This document shows, piece by piece, positions 8,210 through 16,152 of a stretch of DNA of 64,000 nt (its first letter is position 1; every line of letters begins with the position of its first letter). Both the position numbers and the translations under genes were made by a program. The notes below the pieces were generated by a model. That model was given only the letters and a program-made list of their open reading frames with translations. It was not told the origin of the DNA and did no database searches. The stretch comes from Nesterenkonia lutea (lineage in GTDB: Bacteria > Actinomycetota > Actinomycetes > Actinomycetales > Micrococcaceae), in the NCBI RefSeq assembly GCF_014873955.1, contig NZ_JADBED010000001.1, positions 992,001 to 1,056,000 on the forward strand. The letters are read 5' to 3'.

Positions 8210-10948
8210 ATGGGTCAGGCACCTCGAACCGGCGGATATCCGGCGCACTGGGAAGCAGATGTCGTCCTGCGTGACGGGGCCGCGGCCCATCTGCGACCGA
8301 TCAGTCCCCAGGACGCGGAGCGGCTGCAGCGGATGCACTCCTCCCAGTCCGACTCCTCAATCTACCTACGATACTTCACCTTCAAGTCAGCGCTGACGGA
8401 GAAGGAGCTCATCCGCTTCACCCAGGTGGACCATATGGACCGGGTGGCCATGGTGATCCTGCTCGATGAGGAGATCATCGGAGTGGGCGGCTTCGACCGG
8501 ATCGAGGGCACCCGTGAGGCCGAGGTCTCCTTCAACATCTCGGACAGACATCAGGGCCGCGGTCTCGGCTCGGTGCTGCTGGAGCACCTGGCCGCCGCAG
8601 GGCGCGAACGGGGACTCGAACGGTTCTCCGCGGAGGTGCTGCCGGAGAACCGCAAGATGCTGACGGTGTTCTCCGAGGCCGGCTATGAGACCCAGCGGCG
8701 CTTCGAGGACGGCGTGGTCATGCTCGAGTTCCCCATCGACCCGACGGAGAAGTCCCGGGCGGTCATGGAGGCCCGCGAGCACCGCGCCGAGTCACGAAGC
8801 GTGGCGGAGCTGCTCGCCCCGGAGCAGGTGGCCGTCATCGGGGCTTCGCGGGAATACGGCTCGGTGGGGTATCACCTCGTGCAGAACCTGGTCGAGGGGC
8901 ATTTCACCGGCGGCGTGCACTCGGTGAACCCCGAAGCCTTCGAGGTCGGGGGAGTGGAGGCATCCGCCTCGCTGGCACACATCAAGCAGCAGATCGATCT
9001 CGCGGTGGTGGCCGTGCCCACGGAGCACCTGACCGAGGTGGTGGCCGACTGTGGTCGCAACGGGGTCAAAGGGATCCTGGTGGTGACTGCCCCGGGGCTG
9101 GGCGGGCAGACCGGCAATGATGAGGATCACCCGCCCTTCGATCAGCGCGAGCTGGTGCAGCTGGCCCGTCGCTGGGGAATGCGCGTCATCGGCCCCGCCT
9201 CCGTGGGCCTGATGAACACCGATCCGGATGTCTCGCTGAACGCCTCGCTCTCGCCGACCATGCCGCTGCGCGGGGGCGTGGGGCTGTTCAGCCAGTCGGC
9301 GTCGATCGGTGTCTCGCTCTTCGCCCAGGCCAACCGCCGTGAGCTGGGGCTCTCCTCGGTGATCTCCGCCGGCAACCGCGCGGACCTCTCCGGCAATGAC
9401 GCGATGCAGTACTTCGAGGACGATGACTCCACCCGCGCCGTCGGCGTCTATCTGGAGAGCTTCGGCAACCCGCGCAAGTTCTCCCGGATCGCCCGCAGAC
9501 TCTCGCGGACCAAGCCGGTGGTGGTCGCGAAATCCGATGTGATGGGTCGCAGCCTGCCCCCGGGGCACGAGGTCCGCACCACCCGGGCCCCGATGGGCGC
9601 AGTAGATTCCATGTTGGAACACTCCGGGGTGATCCAGGTGGGCAACCATGATTCGCTCATGGACGTGCTGCAGGTGCTCGCCACTCAGCCGCTGCCCGGC
9701 GGCGGCAGACTCGGGATCCTCTCGAACTCGCCCTCCATGGGCAGGATCCTCGCCGACACCGCCGGCACCCTGGGACTGACCGCGGCCCGCGTCGTCGGGG
9801 ATCTGGACCTCGACCTTCCCCGCGCCCAGTCCGACGCGGTCCTGGCCGGCGCCCTGGAGGAGCTGTTCACCGCGGACGACGTCGATGCTGTGGCGCTGTG
9901 CCTGCAGCCTTCGGTGACCGGGGAGCACTATGACCACAGCCGGCTCATCTCGCAGACCGCCCGGCAGCACACGAAGCCCATGGTGGCCTCCTGGATCGGG
10001 GTGCTCGATTCCAGCGTGCCGCTGAACCATATCGGCAATGCCGCCCCGGTGATCGAGGAGGGATCCCTGCAGCAGGGCTTCCCGGTCTTCTCCTCGCCCG
10101 AGCGGTCCCTGGTGGCGCTGGCCAAGATCGTGCGGTACCAGCGCTGGCGCTCCGAGGGGATCGGGGAGGCCTACGTGCCGGCCGGCCTCGAGGGATCAGC
10201 AGTCTCCCGGCGCGGCGACGAGCTCCTGGACGGCTGGCTGGACGGCGTCTCCGGTGCGGCGCTGGAGCCGCTGGACGCGGACCGGTGTGCCGAGCTGCTG
10301 GAGGTCTACGGGATGTCGGTGCTGCGCTCCGTGGCGTTCTCCAGGGAGGAGGAGGCCCTCGCGGCTGCCGAACAGCTGGGCTACCCGGTGGCGGTGAAGT
10401 CAACGAACACGTATCTGCGCCACCGCCTGGACCTGGGCGGGGTGCAGCTGAACATCGAGGATGCCGAGGGCCTGCGCCGCGCGATAGCCGAGATGCGCCA
10501 CGTGCTGGCCGACTATGGCGCCGCCGGGCTGGAGCTGCAGTCCATGGCCCCGGCCGGCCAGGGCTGCGTGGTCCGTGCGATCGAGGACCCGCTGATGGGT
10601 CCGGTGGTCTCCTTCGGCCTCTCCGGCGACGCCGTGGAGCTGCTCGATGACTGGGCGCATGCGGTGCCCCCGCTCACCGACCAGGACCTGCGCGGCCTGG
10701 TGCGCCGTCCGCGCGCCGCCAAGCGGCTCTTCGGGTACAAGGGAGTCCCAGCGGTGGACATCCCCGGACTGCAGGACACGCTCCAGCGGGTGGCCATGCT
10801 CAAGGACAACCATCCCCAGGTGGCGTCCCTGGAGCTGACCCCGGTGCTGGCCTCGCCCGAGGGCGTGCAGGTGCTGCATGCGGCGATCGAGATCGCTAAC
10901 CCGGAGCAGCGCACAGATTCCGCCCGCCGCGCGATCAGCCGCTACTGA
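8210..10948 (+). CDS. GNAT / NDP-forming acyl-CoA synthetase-like protein acetyltransferase
   Basis: A 912-residue fusion. Residues about 20-175 are a GNAT acetyltransferase with the acetyl-CoA loop RHQGRGLGS. Then come a CoA-binding Rossmann domain (VAVIGASREYGSVG), two succinyl-CoA-ligase-like domains and an ATP-grasp domain (about 690-900). This order, GNAT first, matches the lysine acetyltransferase PatA of Streptomyces lividans, which acetylates acyl-CoA synthetases; E. coli PatZ has the GNAT last. At the place of the synthetase phospho-histidine loop (SHTGA) this protein has a degenerate HEVRTTRAP segment, so the large part is probably a regulatory sensor rather than an enzyme. The ATG at 8210 is chosen from the TAGTCT box seven bases before it. 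Confidence 0.85.
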   Translation: MGQAPRTGGYPAHWEADVVLRDGAAAHLRPISPQDAERLQRMHSSQSDSSIYLRYFTFKSALTEKELIRFTQVDHMDRVAMVILLDEEIIGVGGFDRIEGTREAEVSFNISDRHQGRGLGSVLLEHLAAAGRERGLERFSAEVLPENRKMLTVFSEAGYETQRRFEDGVVMLEFPIDPTEKSRAVMEAREHRAESRSVAELLAPEQVAVIGASREYGSVGYHLVQNLVEGHFTGGVHSVNPEAFEVGGVEASASLAHIKQQIDLAVVAVPTEHLTEVVADCGRNGVKGILVVTAPGLGGQTGNDEDHPPFDQRELVQLARRWGMRVIGPASVGLMNTDPDVSLNASLSPTMPLRGGVGLFSQSASIGVSLFAQANRRELGLSSVISAGNRADLSGNDAMQYFEDDDSTRAVGVYLESFGNPRKFSRIARRLSRTKPVVVAKSDVMGRSLPPGHEVRTTRAPMGAVDSMLEHSGVIQVGNHDSLMDVLQVLATQPLPGGGRLGILSNSPSMGRILADTAGTLGLTAARVVGDLDLDLPRAQSDAVLAGALEELFTADDVDAVALCLQPSVTGEHYDHSRLISQTARQHTKPMVASWIGVLDSSVPLNHIGNAAPVIEEGSLQQGFPVFSSPERSLVALAKIVRYQRWRSEGIGEAYVPAGLEGSAVSRRGDELLDGWLDGVSGAALEPLDADRCAELLEVYGMSVLRSVAFSREEEALAAAEQLGYPVAVKSTNTYLRHRLDLGGVQLNIEDAEGLRRAIAEMRHVLADYGAAGLELQSMAPAGQGCVVRAIEDPLMGPVVSFGLSGDAVELLDDWAHAVPPLTDQDLRGLVRRPRAAKRLFGYKGVPAVDIPGLQDTLQRVAMLKDNHPQVASLELTPVLASPEGVQVLHAAIEIANPEQRTDSARRAISRY

Positions 10949-10961
10949 CCACCTGCCCTGT

Positions 10962-11023
10962 GTGGTTGAGTCTTCCGGTGGGCACGTCGCAACCGGAAGA
11001 CTCAACCACCCAGGAAGAGTGGT
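10962..11023 (+). repeat. Hairpin repeat, copy A
   Basis: An 18-bp perfect stem (10962-10979 with 10992-11009, starting GTGGTTGAG and ending CTCAACCAC) with a 12-nt loop, followed by CCAGGAAGAGTGGT. Copy B at 12264-12325 aligns without gaps over 62 nt, with 48 matches, in the same orientation. It follows the acetyltransferase stop by 13 bases and could end its transcription. Its last 22 bases encode the C-terminus and stop of the AbiEi-like gene on the other strand. A smaller hairpin, CCACCC with GAGTGG, competes with the main stem. Confidence 0.9.
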
Positions 11024-12258
11024 GCTTCCGGACGGGCGCGGGGTGCGCCTCGGGGCACGCCTGCCTGGAGCAGCCGCTTCGTCAGCGCCTCGGGCTGGTT
11101 GAGCTCGGCCCAGCCCCAGCGCACCATCCCGCGCCCGGTCCGGCGCAGCGCATCCTCGCGCAGCTTCTCCGCATAGTGCACCTGCCCTGGGCTGCGACCG
11201 TCGAGCAGGGCCGCGTCGAAGTATTTGCCGCGCCCGTCGAACTCGCCCACGATGTGGCGCGGGGCGGCCCCGGCGCGGCTCGCCAGCACCCATTCGAAGT
11301 CCACCCGCTGTTCGCCGAGTTCGGTGGTGATGATGACCTGCAGCGCCGGGGGAGCGAAGCCGAGCTCATGGATCAGCGCCCGCGAGACGGACTCTCCGGG
11401 AGACTCGGACTCGGCGTCGGCGAAGGTCAGGGCAGCCTTGTAGCGCGCAGCCAGCCGTCGGGAGAGGAATTCCTCGCCCCAGCCGGCGGGCTCAGATTCG
11501 ATGCCGCCCGCGCCGTGGGCGTGCTGCGCGAGAAGCGCGTCGAGGACCACCACTGCCTCGGCGAAGGGCATGCGCGAGACGGTGTCCGGCACGGCGAGCT
11601 CCACCGGCTCCAGCCGATATCCCCCGGCGGGCCCGGTGACCCTTGTCAGAGCCGCAGCAGGAACCCGAACCTGGTGCGGAGTGCTCGCCCCGCCGCGCTG
11701 CGTCTGGCGGAGACTGCTGCGCGTCATGCCGTGCGGCAGGACGGGCTCGATGCGTCGGGTGGGGAGGTTCAGCAGCGCCGTCGCCGTCGCGCCGTCCTCG
11801 GGGTGTCTGGAGTGATAGCTCGCGAGCCAGCTCTGCGCGCGAGTCGTGCCGGTCATCGGTTCGCGGCGACTGATCCCGACGAGACCGGGGTCGGTGGTCC
11901 GCAGCGTGACATGAGGCGGCGTCCTGGCAAGCGGAAGCCCGTGGAGCAGGAGCGCGGATTCGCGACAGAAGAGCGATTCCGGCAGGCGCGTCGCCATGGC
12001 GGCGATCGCGATCTCCGCACGGACCCACGGCGGGGAGCGGATCCAGTCGCTGGCCGCAACGTAGACTCCGCGTCGCACGCGCAGGCAGTGTCCGGACGCG
12101 ACGAGCGCCGAGAGCCGCGTGGCGCTGTGCAGATCATTGGGCTGCCAGCAGGAGCGGATGAGCTGGATCGGAGCGGGGTCGGCAGGCATGGTCCCAGCCT
12201 GCCGCACCGCCCACAGACCGACCTGGCGACGTCTGGAGCTGTGGAGTGCTCGGCTCAT
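11002..12258 (-). CDS. AbiEi-like winged-helix protein with DUF559-type nuclease C-terminus
   Basis: A 418-residue protein. The N-terminal 25-80 region (LSALVASGHCLRVRRGVYV) is the winged-helix start seen in actinobacterial proteins labelled type IV toxin-antitoxin AbiEi family. The C-terminal 130 residues look like a DUF559/Vsr-like PD-(D/E)xK nuclease: Glu near 287 (GESVSR), Asp near 319 (VDFEW), Glu-x-Asp near 337 (GEFDGRGKY) and a late TGRGMVRWGW strand. No AbiEii toxin is adjacent. The last codons (LFLGG-stop) come from hairpin repeat A, and repeat B begins six bases before the ATG. No clear ribosome site precedes the ATG at 12258; the ATG at 12189 is an alternative. DNA binding or cleavage is inferred, not shown. 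Confidence 0.78.
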   Translation of the reverse strand: MSRALHSSRRRQVGLWAVRQAGTMPADPAPIQLIRSCWQPNDLHSATRLSALVASGHCLRVRRGVYVAASDWIRSPPWVRAEIAIAAMATRLPESLFCRESALLLHGLPLARTPPHVTLRTTDPGLVGISRREPMTGTTRAQSWLASYHSRHPEDGATATALLNLPTRRIEPVLPHGMTRSSLRQTQRGGASTPHQVRVPAAALTRVTGPAGGYRLEPVELAVPDTVSRMPFAEAVVVLDALLAQHAHGAGGIESEPAGWGEEFLSRRLAARYKAALTFADAESESPGESVSRALIHELGFAPPALQVIITTELGEQRVDFEWVLASRAGAAPRHIVGEFDGRGKYFDAALLDGRSPGQVHYAEKLREDALRRTGRGMVRWGWAELNQPEALTKRLLQAGVPRGAPRARPEAPLFLGG

Positions 12259-12263
12259 CCGGG

Positions 12264-12325
12264 GCGGTTGAGCATTCCTGTGGAGACGTATCCGCCGGAG
12301 AACTCAACCACCCAGGAAGGGTGGG
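12264..12325 (+). repeat. Hairpin repeat, copy B
   Basis: The second copy of the 62-nt element, in direct orientation with copy A. Its long stem is less perfect (GGTTGAG with CTCAACC, then partial pairing), while its small hairpin, CCACCC-AGGAA-GGGTGG, is perfect. It lies just upstream of the AbiEi-like gene and downstream of the oleD end region. Confidence 0.88.
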
Positions 12326-12352
12326 GGGACAGAGGGTCAGCGGGACAGCGGG

Positions 12353-13375
12353 TCAGCGGACCGCGCCGGTGCGGAGGATGTGCTCGCGCAGCCTCTCCAA
12401 CCCTTCGTCGACGCTGATCTGTGGGGCCCAGTCCAGTGCCCGCTGGGTCGCCCGCTGATCGAACCAGTGCGCGGTGGAGAGCTGTTCCGCGAGGAACCTG
12501 GTCATCGGCGGCTCGTCGGCCCGCGGTCCGGCGAGCTTCTCGCTGAGCGCCCAGAGGCGTTCGACGACGGCGCCGGCGCCTTTGGCGAGTCCGGGGGCCA
12601 GGCGCAGCCGCGGTGCGGGCGCACCACCTGCGGCGGCGATCCCCGTGATCAGCTCACCGATCGGGCGGGGCTCCGCATTGGTGAGGACCAGTCGCTGCCC
12701 GGCGATCTGCGGCAGTCGGCGCAGCCCGGCGATGAAGGCGTCCACCGCGTTGTCGATGTAGAGCGTATCCACCAGAGCGGCCCCGGAGCCCAGGATCGGC
12801 ATCCGGCCCGAGCGGGCCCGGTCGATGATCCGGCTGGTCAGCTGCCCGTCCCCGGGCCCCCAGACCAGGTGCGGACGCACGATCAGCACATTCAGCCCGG
12901 AACCGCCCCGCGCCTGCGCGATCAGCTCCGCCTCGGCCTTTGTCTGCGCGTAGCTGCCCACGGCATGGCGCGGGTCTGCCGGCCCCGCCCCGGCTCCGAT
13001 CAGCGAGGCGCCCGCGTGGGCCACCGAGGGGGAGGAGACGTGGAGGAAGTCGGTGACCCCGGCTGCCTGGGCCGCGTCGAGCAGCCGCTGGGTGCCGCGG
13101 ACATTGACCTCCACGAAGTCCTCGTGCCGCCCCGAGACGGAGACCTTCGCCGCCATATGGATCACCGCGTGCTGACCCTGCACCGCGCGGGAGATCGCGG
13201 CCGGGTCGGTGAGCGACCCGCGCACCTCCTGGACGCCATCGAGGTCCGAGGCGCCGCGCTGGAGCACAGTGACCAGGTAGCCCTCACGAGTGAGGCGCTG
13301 GGCCACGCTGCGGCCCAGCAGGCCGGAGGCACCGGTGACCAGGACTCGGGCGCCGGGTTCGATCACCCGGCTCAC
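12353..13375 (-). CDS. oleD: OleD, 2-alkyl-3-ketoalkanoate reductase
   Basis: A 340-residue extended SDR/epimerase-like protein with TGASGLLG at 14-21, the Ser114/115 region (HVSSPSVAH) and the catalytic Tyr142-x3-Lys146 (YAQTK). In head-to-head olefin biosynthesis OleD reduces the 2-alkyl-3-ketoacid made by OleA to the 2-alkyl-3-hydroxyacid with NADPH. The assignment rests on its position: its GTG start at 13375 overlaps the oleBC stop (GTGA), and oleA is the first gene of the operon. It is the last gene of the operon and ends about 30 bases before hairpin repeat B. Confidence 0.9.
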   Translation of the reverse strand: MSRVIEPGARVLVTGASGLLGRSVAQRLTREGYLVTVLQRGASDLDGVQEVRGSLTDPAAISRAVQGQHAVIHMAAKVSVSGRHEDFVEVNVRGTQRLLDAAQAAGVTDFLHVSSPSVAHAGASLIGAGAGPADPRHAVGSYAQTKAEAELIAQARGGSGLNVLIVRPHLVWGPGDGQLTSRIIDRARSGRMPILGSGAALVDTLYIDNAVDAFIAGLRRLPQIAGQRLVLTNAEPRPIGELITGIAAAGGAPAPRLRLAPGLAKGAGAVVERLWALSEKLAGPRADEPPMTRFLAEQLSTAHWFDQRATQRALDWAPQISVDEGLERLREHILRTGAVR

Positions 13376-16152
13376 GGCGCGCGGACCCTGCCCCCGGCGA
13401 GCACCTGCTCGGCCCAGGCGGCCAGCCGGGTGCGGTCGATCTTGGAGTTGTGCCGGACATCGGTGGGCAGCTCCTCGAGCACGAGCACCGCGGAGACCGA
13501 CACCTCGGGCACGGCGGTGCGCACTCGTCGCGCGAAGGAGGCCTCCGCCAGGGGAGAGCGGCCGCTGCGCAGGTTCGCCCGGCCCGGAGCCGGCTCCACG
13601 ATCACCACGACTGCCTGGGTGCCCGCGGGTCCCACCGGCACGGCGGCGCTGCGCGCGACCTCGGGCAGGGCGTCCACGGGAGTCTCCACAGCGCCGGGAC
13701 CGAGGGGTCCCTGCGCGGTGGCGAGCACGTGCTGCAGGCGTCCTTCGATCCAGAGCCGCGACTCCGCGTCGAAATGGCCGATGTCATTGGTGCGGTGCCA
13801 GATCAGCCCGTCGCGGACGTCACGCTGAGACTGCCGATCGGTGAACCAGAGCCGGTCATAGCCGGCCTTCAGGTGGGCCGCCGAGACCACGATCTCACCC
13901 AGCACGCCCACGGCATCGCCCGCCTCGCGCAGCTCCTCGGCGGGACGACCGAGCGCGTCGAGCGGGGCGAGCGCGAACCGCACTCCGTCCACCGCTGTGC
14001 CCACACAGACCCCGGACTGCCCGGTGGCCGCGGCGTCGATCACTCCCTGGCGCTCGATGTCAGCCAGCAGCAGGCCCTCGGTCATGCCATAGGGGGTGTG
14101 GATCTGCGCGGCGGGGAAGATGGTCTGGACCGCGTCCAGCAGCTCCGGGTGCACCGGGGCCCCTGCGGAGAGCACGAGCCGGATCTCCCCGAGTGCACGG
14201 TGCTGCAGGGCGGAGAGCTCCTCGGCGGTCGCCACGACGTTGCGCAGCGCCGCCGGCGAGCCGAAGAACATGGTGGCGTCCCCGGCCAGGGCGGCATCGG
14301 CCACAGCCTGGGCGGTCAGCGTGGCGGGCCTGGTCACGGACATGTCTGGGGTCACCGAGGTGGCGCCGATGGCGGGTCCCAGCAGGGCGAAGGGTGCGAA
14401 CCCGGCGATCAGGGAGGCTCCGGGCCGGATGTCGAACTGCTCCACCAGCAGCGCCGCGAGCGCGCCGAGCCGCGCATGGGTGTACATGACGCCTTTGGCG
14501 GGCCCGGTGGAGCCTGAGGTGAACAGGATCGCCGCGGGGTCCGCCGGATCCGGGTGGGGCTGGTCATCGGGGGACTGTCCCTCATGGCGGGCCAGCAGCG
14601 TCTCCACGTCGGCCACGGTGCCCAGCGCCCGCTGCCTGCGCGGGGACAGCGCATCCAGGCTGATCCGCTGTCCCGGCCAGCCCAGGCTGCGGGCGAGGCC
14701 GAGTCCGGGCAGCGCTCCGAGGACCCAGTCGGGTCGTGCACTGCGCACCGCGCGGGTCATGCCGCGCACGCCCAGTCCGGCATCGGCGACCACGCCCACC
14801 GCGCCGATGCGCAGGCAGGCGTAGAGGACCACGGTCAGCGAGTTCCCCGGAGGCACCAGCAGCGAGACGCGGTCCCCGCGCCGCACGCCGGTGCTGCGCA
14901 GGCCCACGGCCAGCGCGTCCACCTGTGCCGAGAGCTGGTCCCAGCTCAGCGCCCGTGCGTCGTTCGCGGCGTCCTCGGCGGTGCTCCAGGCCGAGGGCTC
15001 TGCGGTCATGTCGACCACGGCGGCGGTGTCCCGGCGCGCCGACCTGGTCATCGCGCGCAGCTGCTCGTGCAGTCCGAGGACCTCACCGGCCGGCTCGGGG
15101 GAGCGCAGCTCGTCTCGGGAGGGGCCCGGCCCGAAGTGATCGTCCAGCCAGGTGAACAGCGGAGCAGCGATGTCCCGGTCTTCGACGAGCATATGACCGG
15201 CACCCTCGAACCGGTGCAGGTCCGCGTGGGGCACGCGCTCCTGCAGGTCCGCGAGGTAGCGGTCCTGGAACACGGGGTCCTTGGGACCCCAGAGCAGGAG
15301 CGTGGGCTTCTCCCATGCGCGCAGACCCGCGGAGATCTCGTCCAGGGCGGCGCGGGAGACATGGGAGCTCTCCGCCGGGATGTCGGCGACGAAGCCGCCG
15401 ATCCCGCCGCGGCCGCGCCGTGAGGCGTAGGGAGCACGGTAGGCGTCGCGAACCTCTGCCGTCAGCGTCTCTTCGGTCAGGCCCAGGGTGACCCGCAGGA
15501 AGCCTTCGCTGGAGACTGTGGTGGCCGGAAGCACGGCCGGTGCCATCGCGGCCCGGAGCGCGGCCGGGACCGACTCGCCGACGGGGTGGTCAACTGCGGT
15601 GTTCAGCGTGATCGCGGCGTCCACCTGGCCGCGCTGCCGGACGGCCCAGCCCAGCGAGATGACGCCGCCCCAGTCATGGCCGAGGGTCACCAGGGTGGAG
15701 GTGTCCACGTCGAGGGCGTCCATCAGCGCGTCCAGGTCGCCCAGGCGCGTCTGCAGCCGGCGGTAGCTGACCGCGTCGGCGGCGGGCGGCACCGGGTGGG
15801 AGAGCCGATCGGAGAATCCCATGTCCAGCTGATCAGGGGCGATCACGCGCCAGGCGGCGCCCTCGGTGGCGCGTTCCAGCGCGCCGGCGAGCACCGAGCG
15901 CCAGAGATAGGACCAGGTGGGGTTGCCATGCACAGCCAGGATCGTGCCGGTGGGCCGGATCCCGCGGGCGGCGAGCGCGGGCCCGGTGTCCAGCACGTGG
16001 AAGGTGCGGGCGCCGTCGTCGGTCTTGGCCGTGACCAGCCGGGACCACGCCGGGTCCAGCCCGGGGAAGGCGGAGGCGCCGCCGGGGGCATGGTCAGCGG
16101 GCAGTCGTGCCGCGGCTGCCGGGATGGGTGTGAAGCGGGGAGTCAGGTTCAC
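13372..16152 (-). CDS. oleBC: OleBC fusion: beta-lactone decarboxylase and beta-lactone synthetase
   Basis: A 926-residue fusion. Residues 40-330 are an alpha/beta hydrolase of the haloalkane-dehalogenase type with HGNPTW (75-80), nucleophile Asp150 (GHDWGG), Asp282 and His310 (GAGH): this is OleB, which removes CO2 from the beta-lactone to leave the olefin. Residues 370-926 are an AMP-forming ligase with the P-loop FTSGSTGPAKG (534-544): OleC, which closes the 2-alkyl-3-hydroxyacid to the beta-lactone. The fused form is known from Micrococcus. The GTG at 16152 overlaps the oleA stop (GTGA); the open frame further upstream is only the shadow of oleA. Both active sites look intact. Confidence 0.93.
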   Translation of the reverse strand: MNLTPRFTPIPAAAARLPADHAPGGASAFPGLDPAWSRLVTAKTDDGARTFHVLDTGPALAARGIRPTGTILAVHGNPTWSYLWRSVLAGALERATEGAAWRVIAPDQLDMGFSDRLSHPVPPAADAVSYRRLQTRLGDLDALMDALDVDTSTLVTLGHDWGGVISLGWAVRQRGQVDAAITLNTAVDHPVGESVPAALRAAMAPAVLPATTVSSEGFLRVTLGLTEETLTAEVRDAYRAPYASRRGRGGIGGFVADIPAESSHVSRAALDEISAGLRAWEKPTLLLWGPKDPVFQDRYLADLQERVPHADLHRFEGAGHMLVEDRDIAAPLFTWLDDHFGPGPSRDELRSPEPAGEVLGLHEQLRAMTRSARRDTAAVVDMTAEPSAWSTAEDAANDARALSWDQLSAQVDALAVGLRSTGVRRGDRVSLLVPPGNSLTVVLYACLRIGAVGVVADAGLGVRGMTRAVRSARPDWVLGALPGLGLARSLGWPGQRISLDALSPRRQRALGTVADVETLLARHEGQSPDDQPHPDPADPAAILFTSGSTGPAKGVMYTHARLGALAALLVEQFDIRPGASLIAGFAPFALLGPAIGATSVTPDMSVTRPATLTAQAVADAALAGDATMFFGSPAALRNVVATAEELSALQHRALGEIRLVLSAGAPVHPELLDAVQTIFPAAQIHTPYGMTEGLLLADIERQGVIDAAATGQSGVCVGTAVDGVRFALAPLDALGRPAEELREAGDAVGVLGEIVVSAAHLKAGYDRLWFTDRQSQRDVRDGLIWHRTNDIGHFDAESRLWIEGRLQHVLATAQGPLGPGAVETPVDALPEVARSAAVPVGPAGTQAVVVIVEPAPGRANLRSGRSPLAEASFARRVRTAVPEVSVSAVLVLEELPTDVRHNSKIDRTRLAAWAEQVLAGGRVRAP

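Noticed and set aside
11002..12258. A complete AbiE toxin-antitoxin pair
   Set aside because: Only an AbiEi-like protein is present. The neighbours are oleD and the acetyltransferase, and no AbiEii nucleotidyltransferase gene is adjacent.
10960..12417. A 485-codon plus-strand open frame opposite the AbiEi-like gene
   Set aside because: It is a shadow: the minus-strand frame has the recognisable winged-helix and nuclease features, and this one has none.
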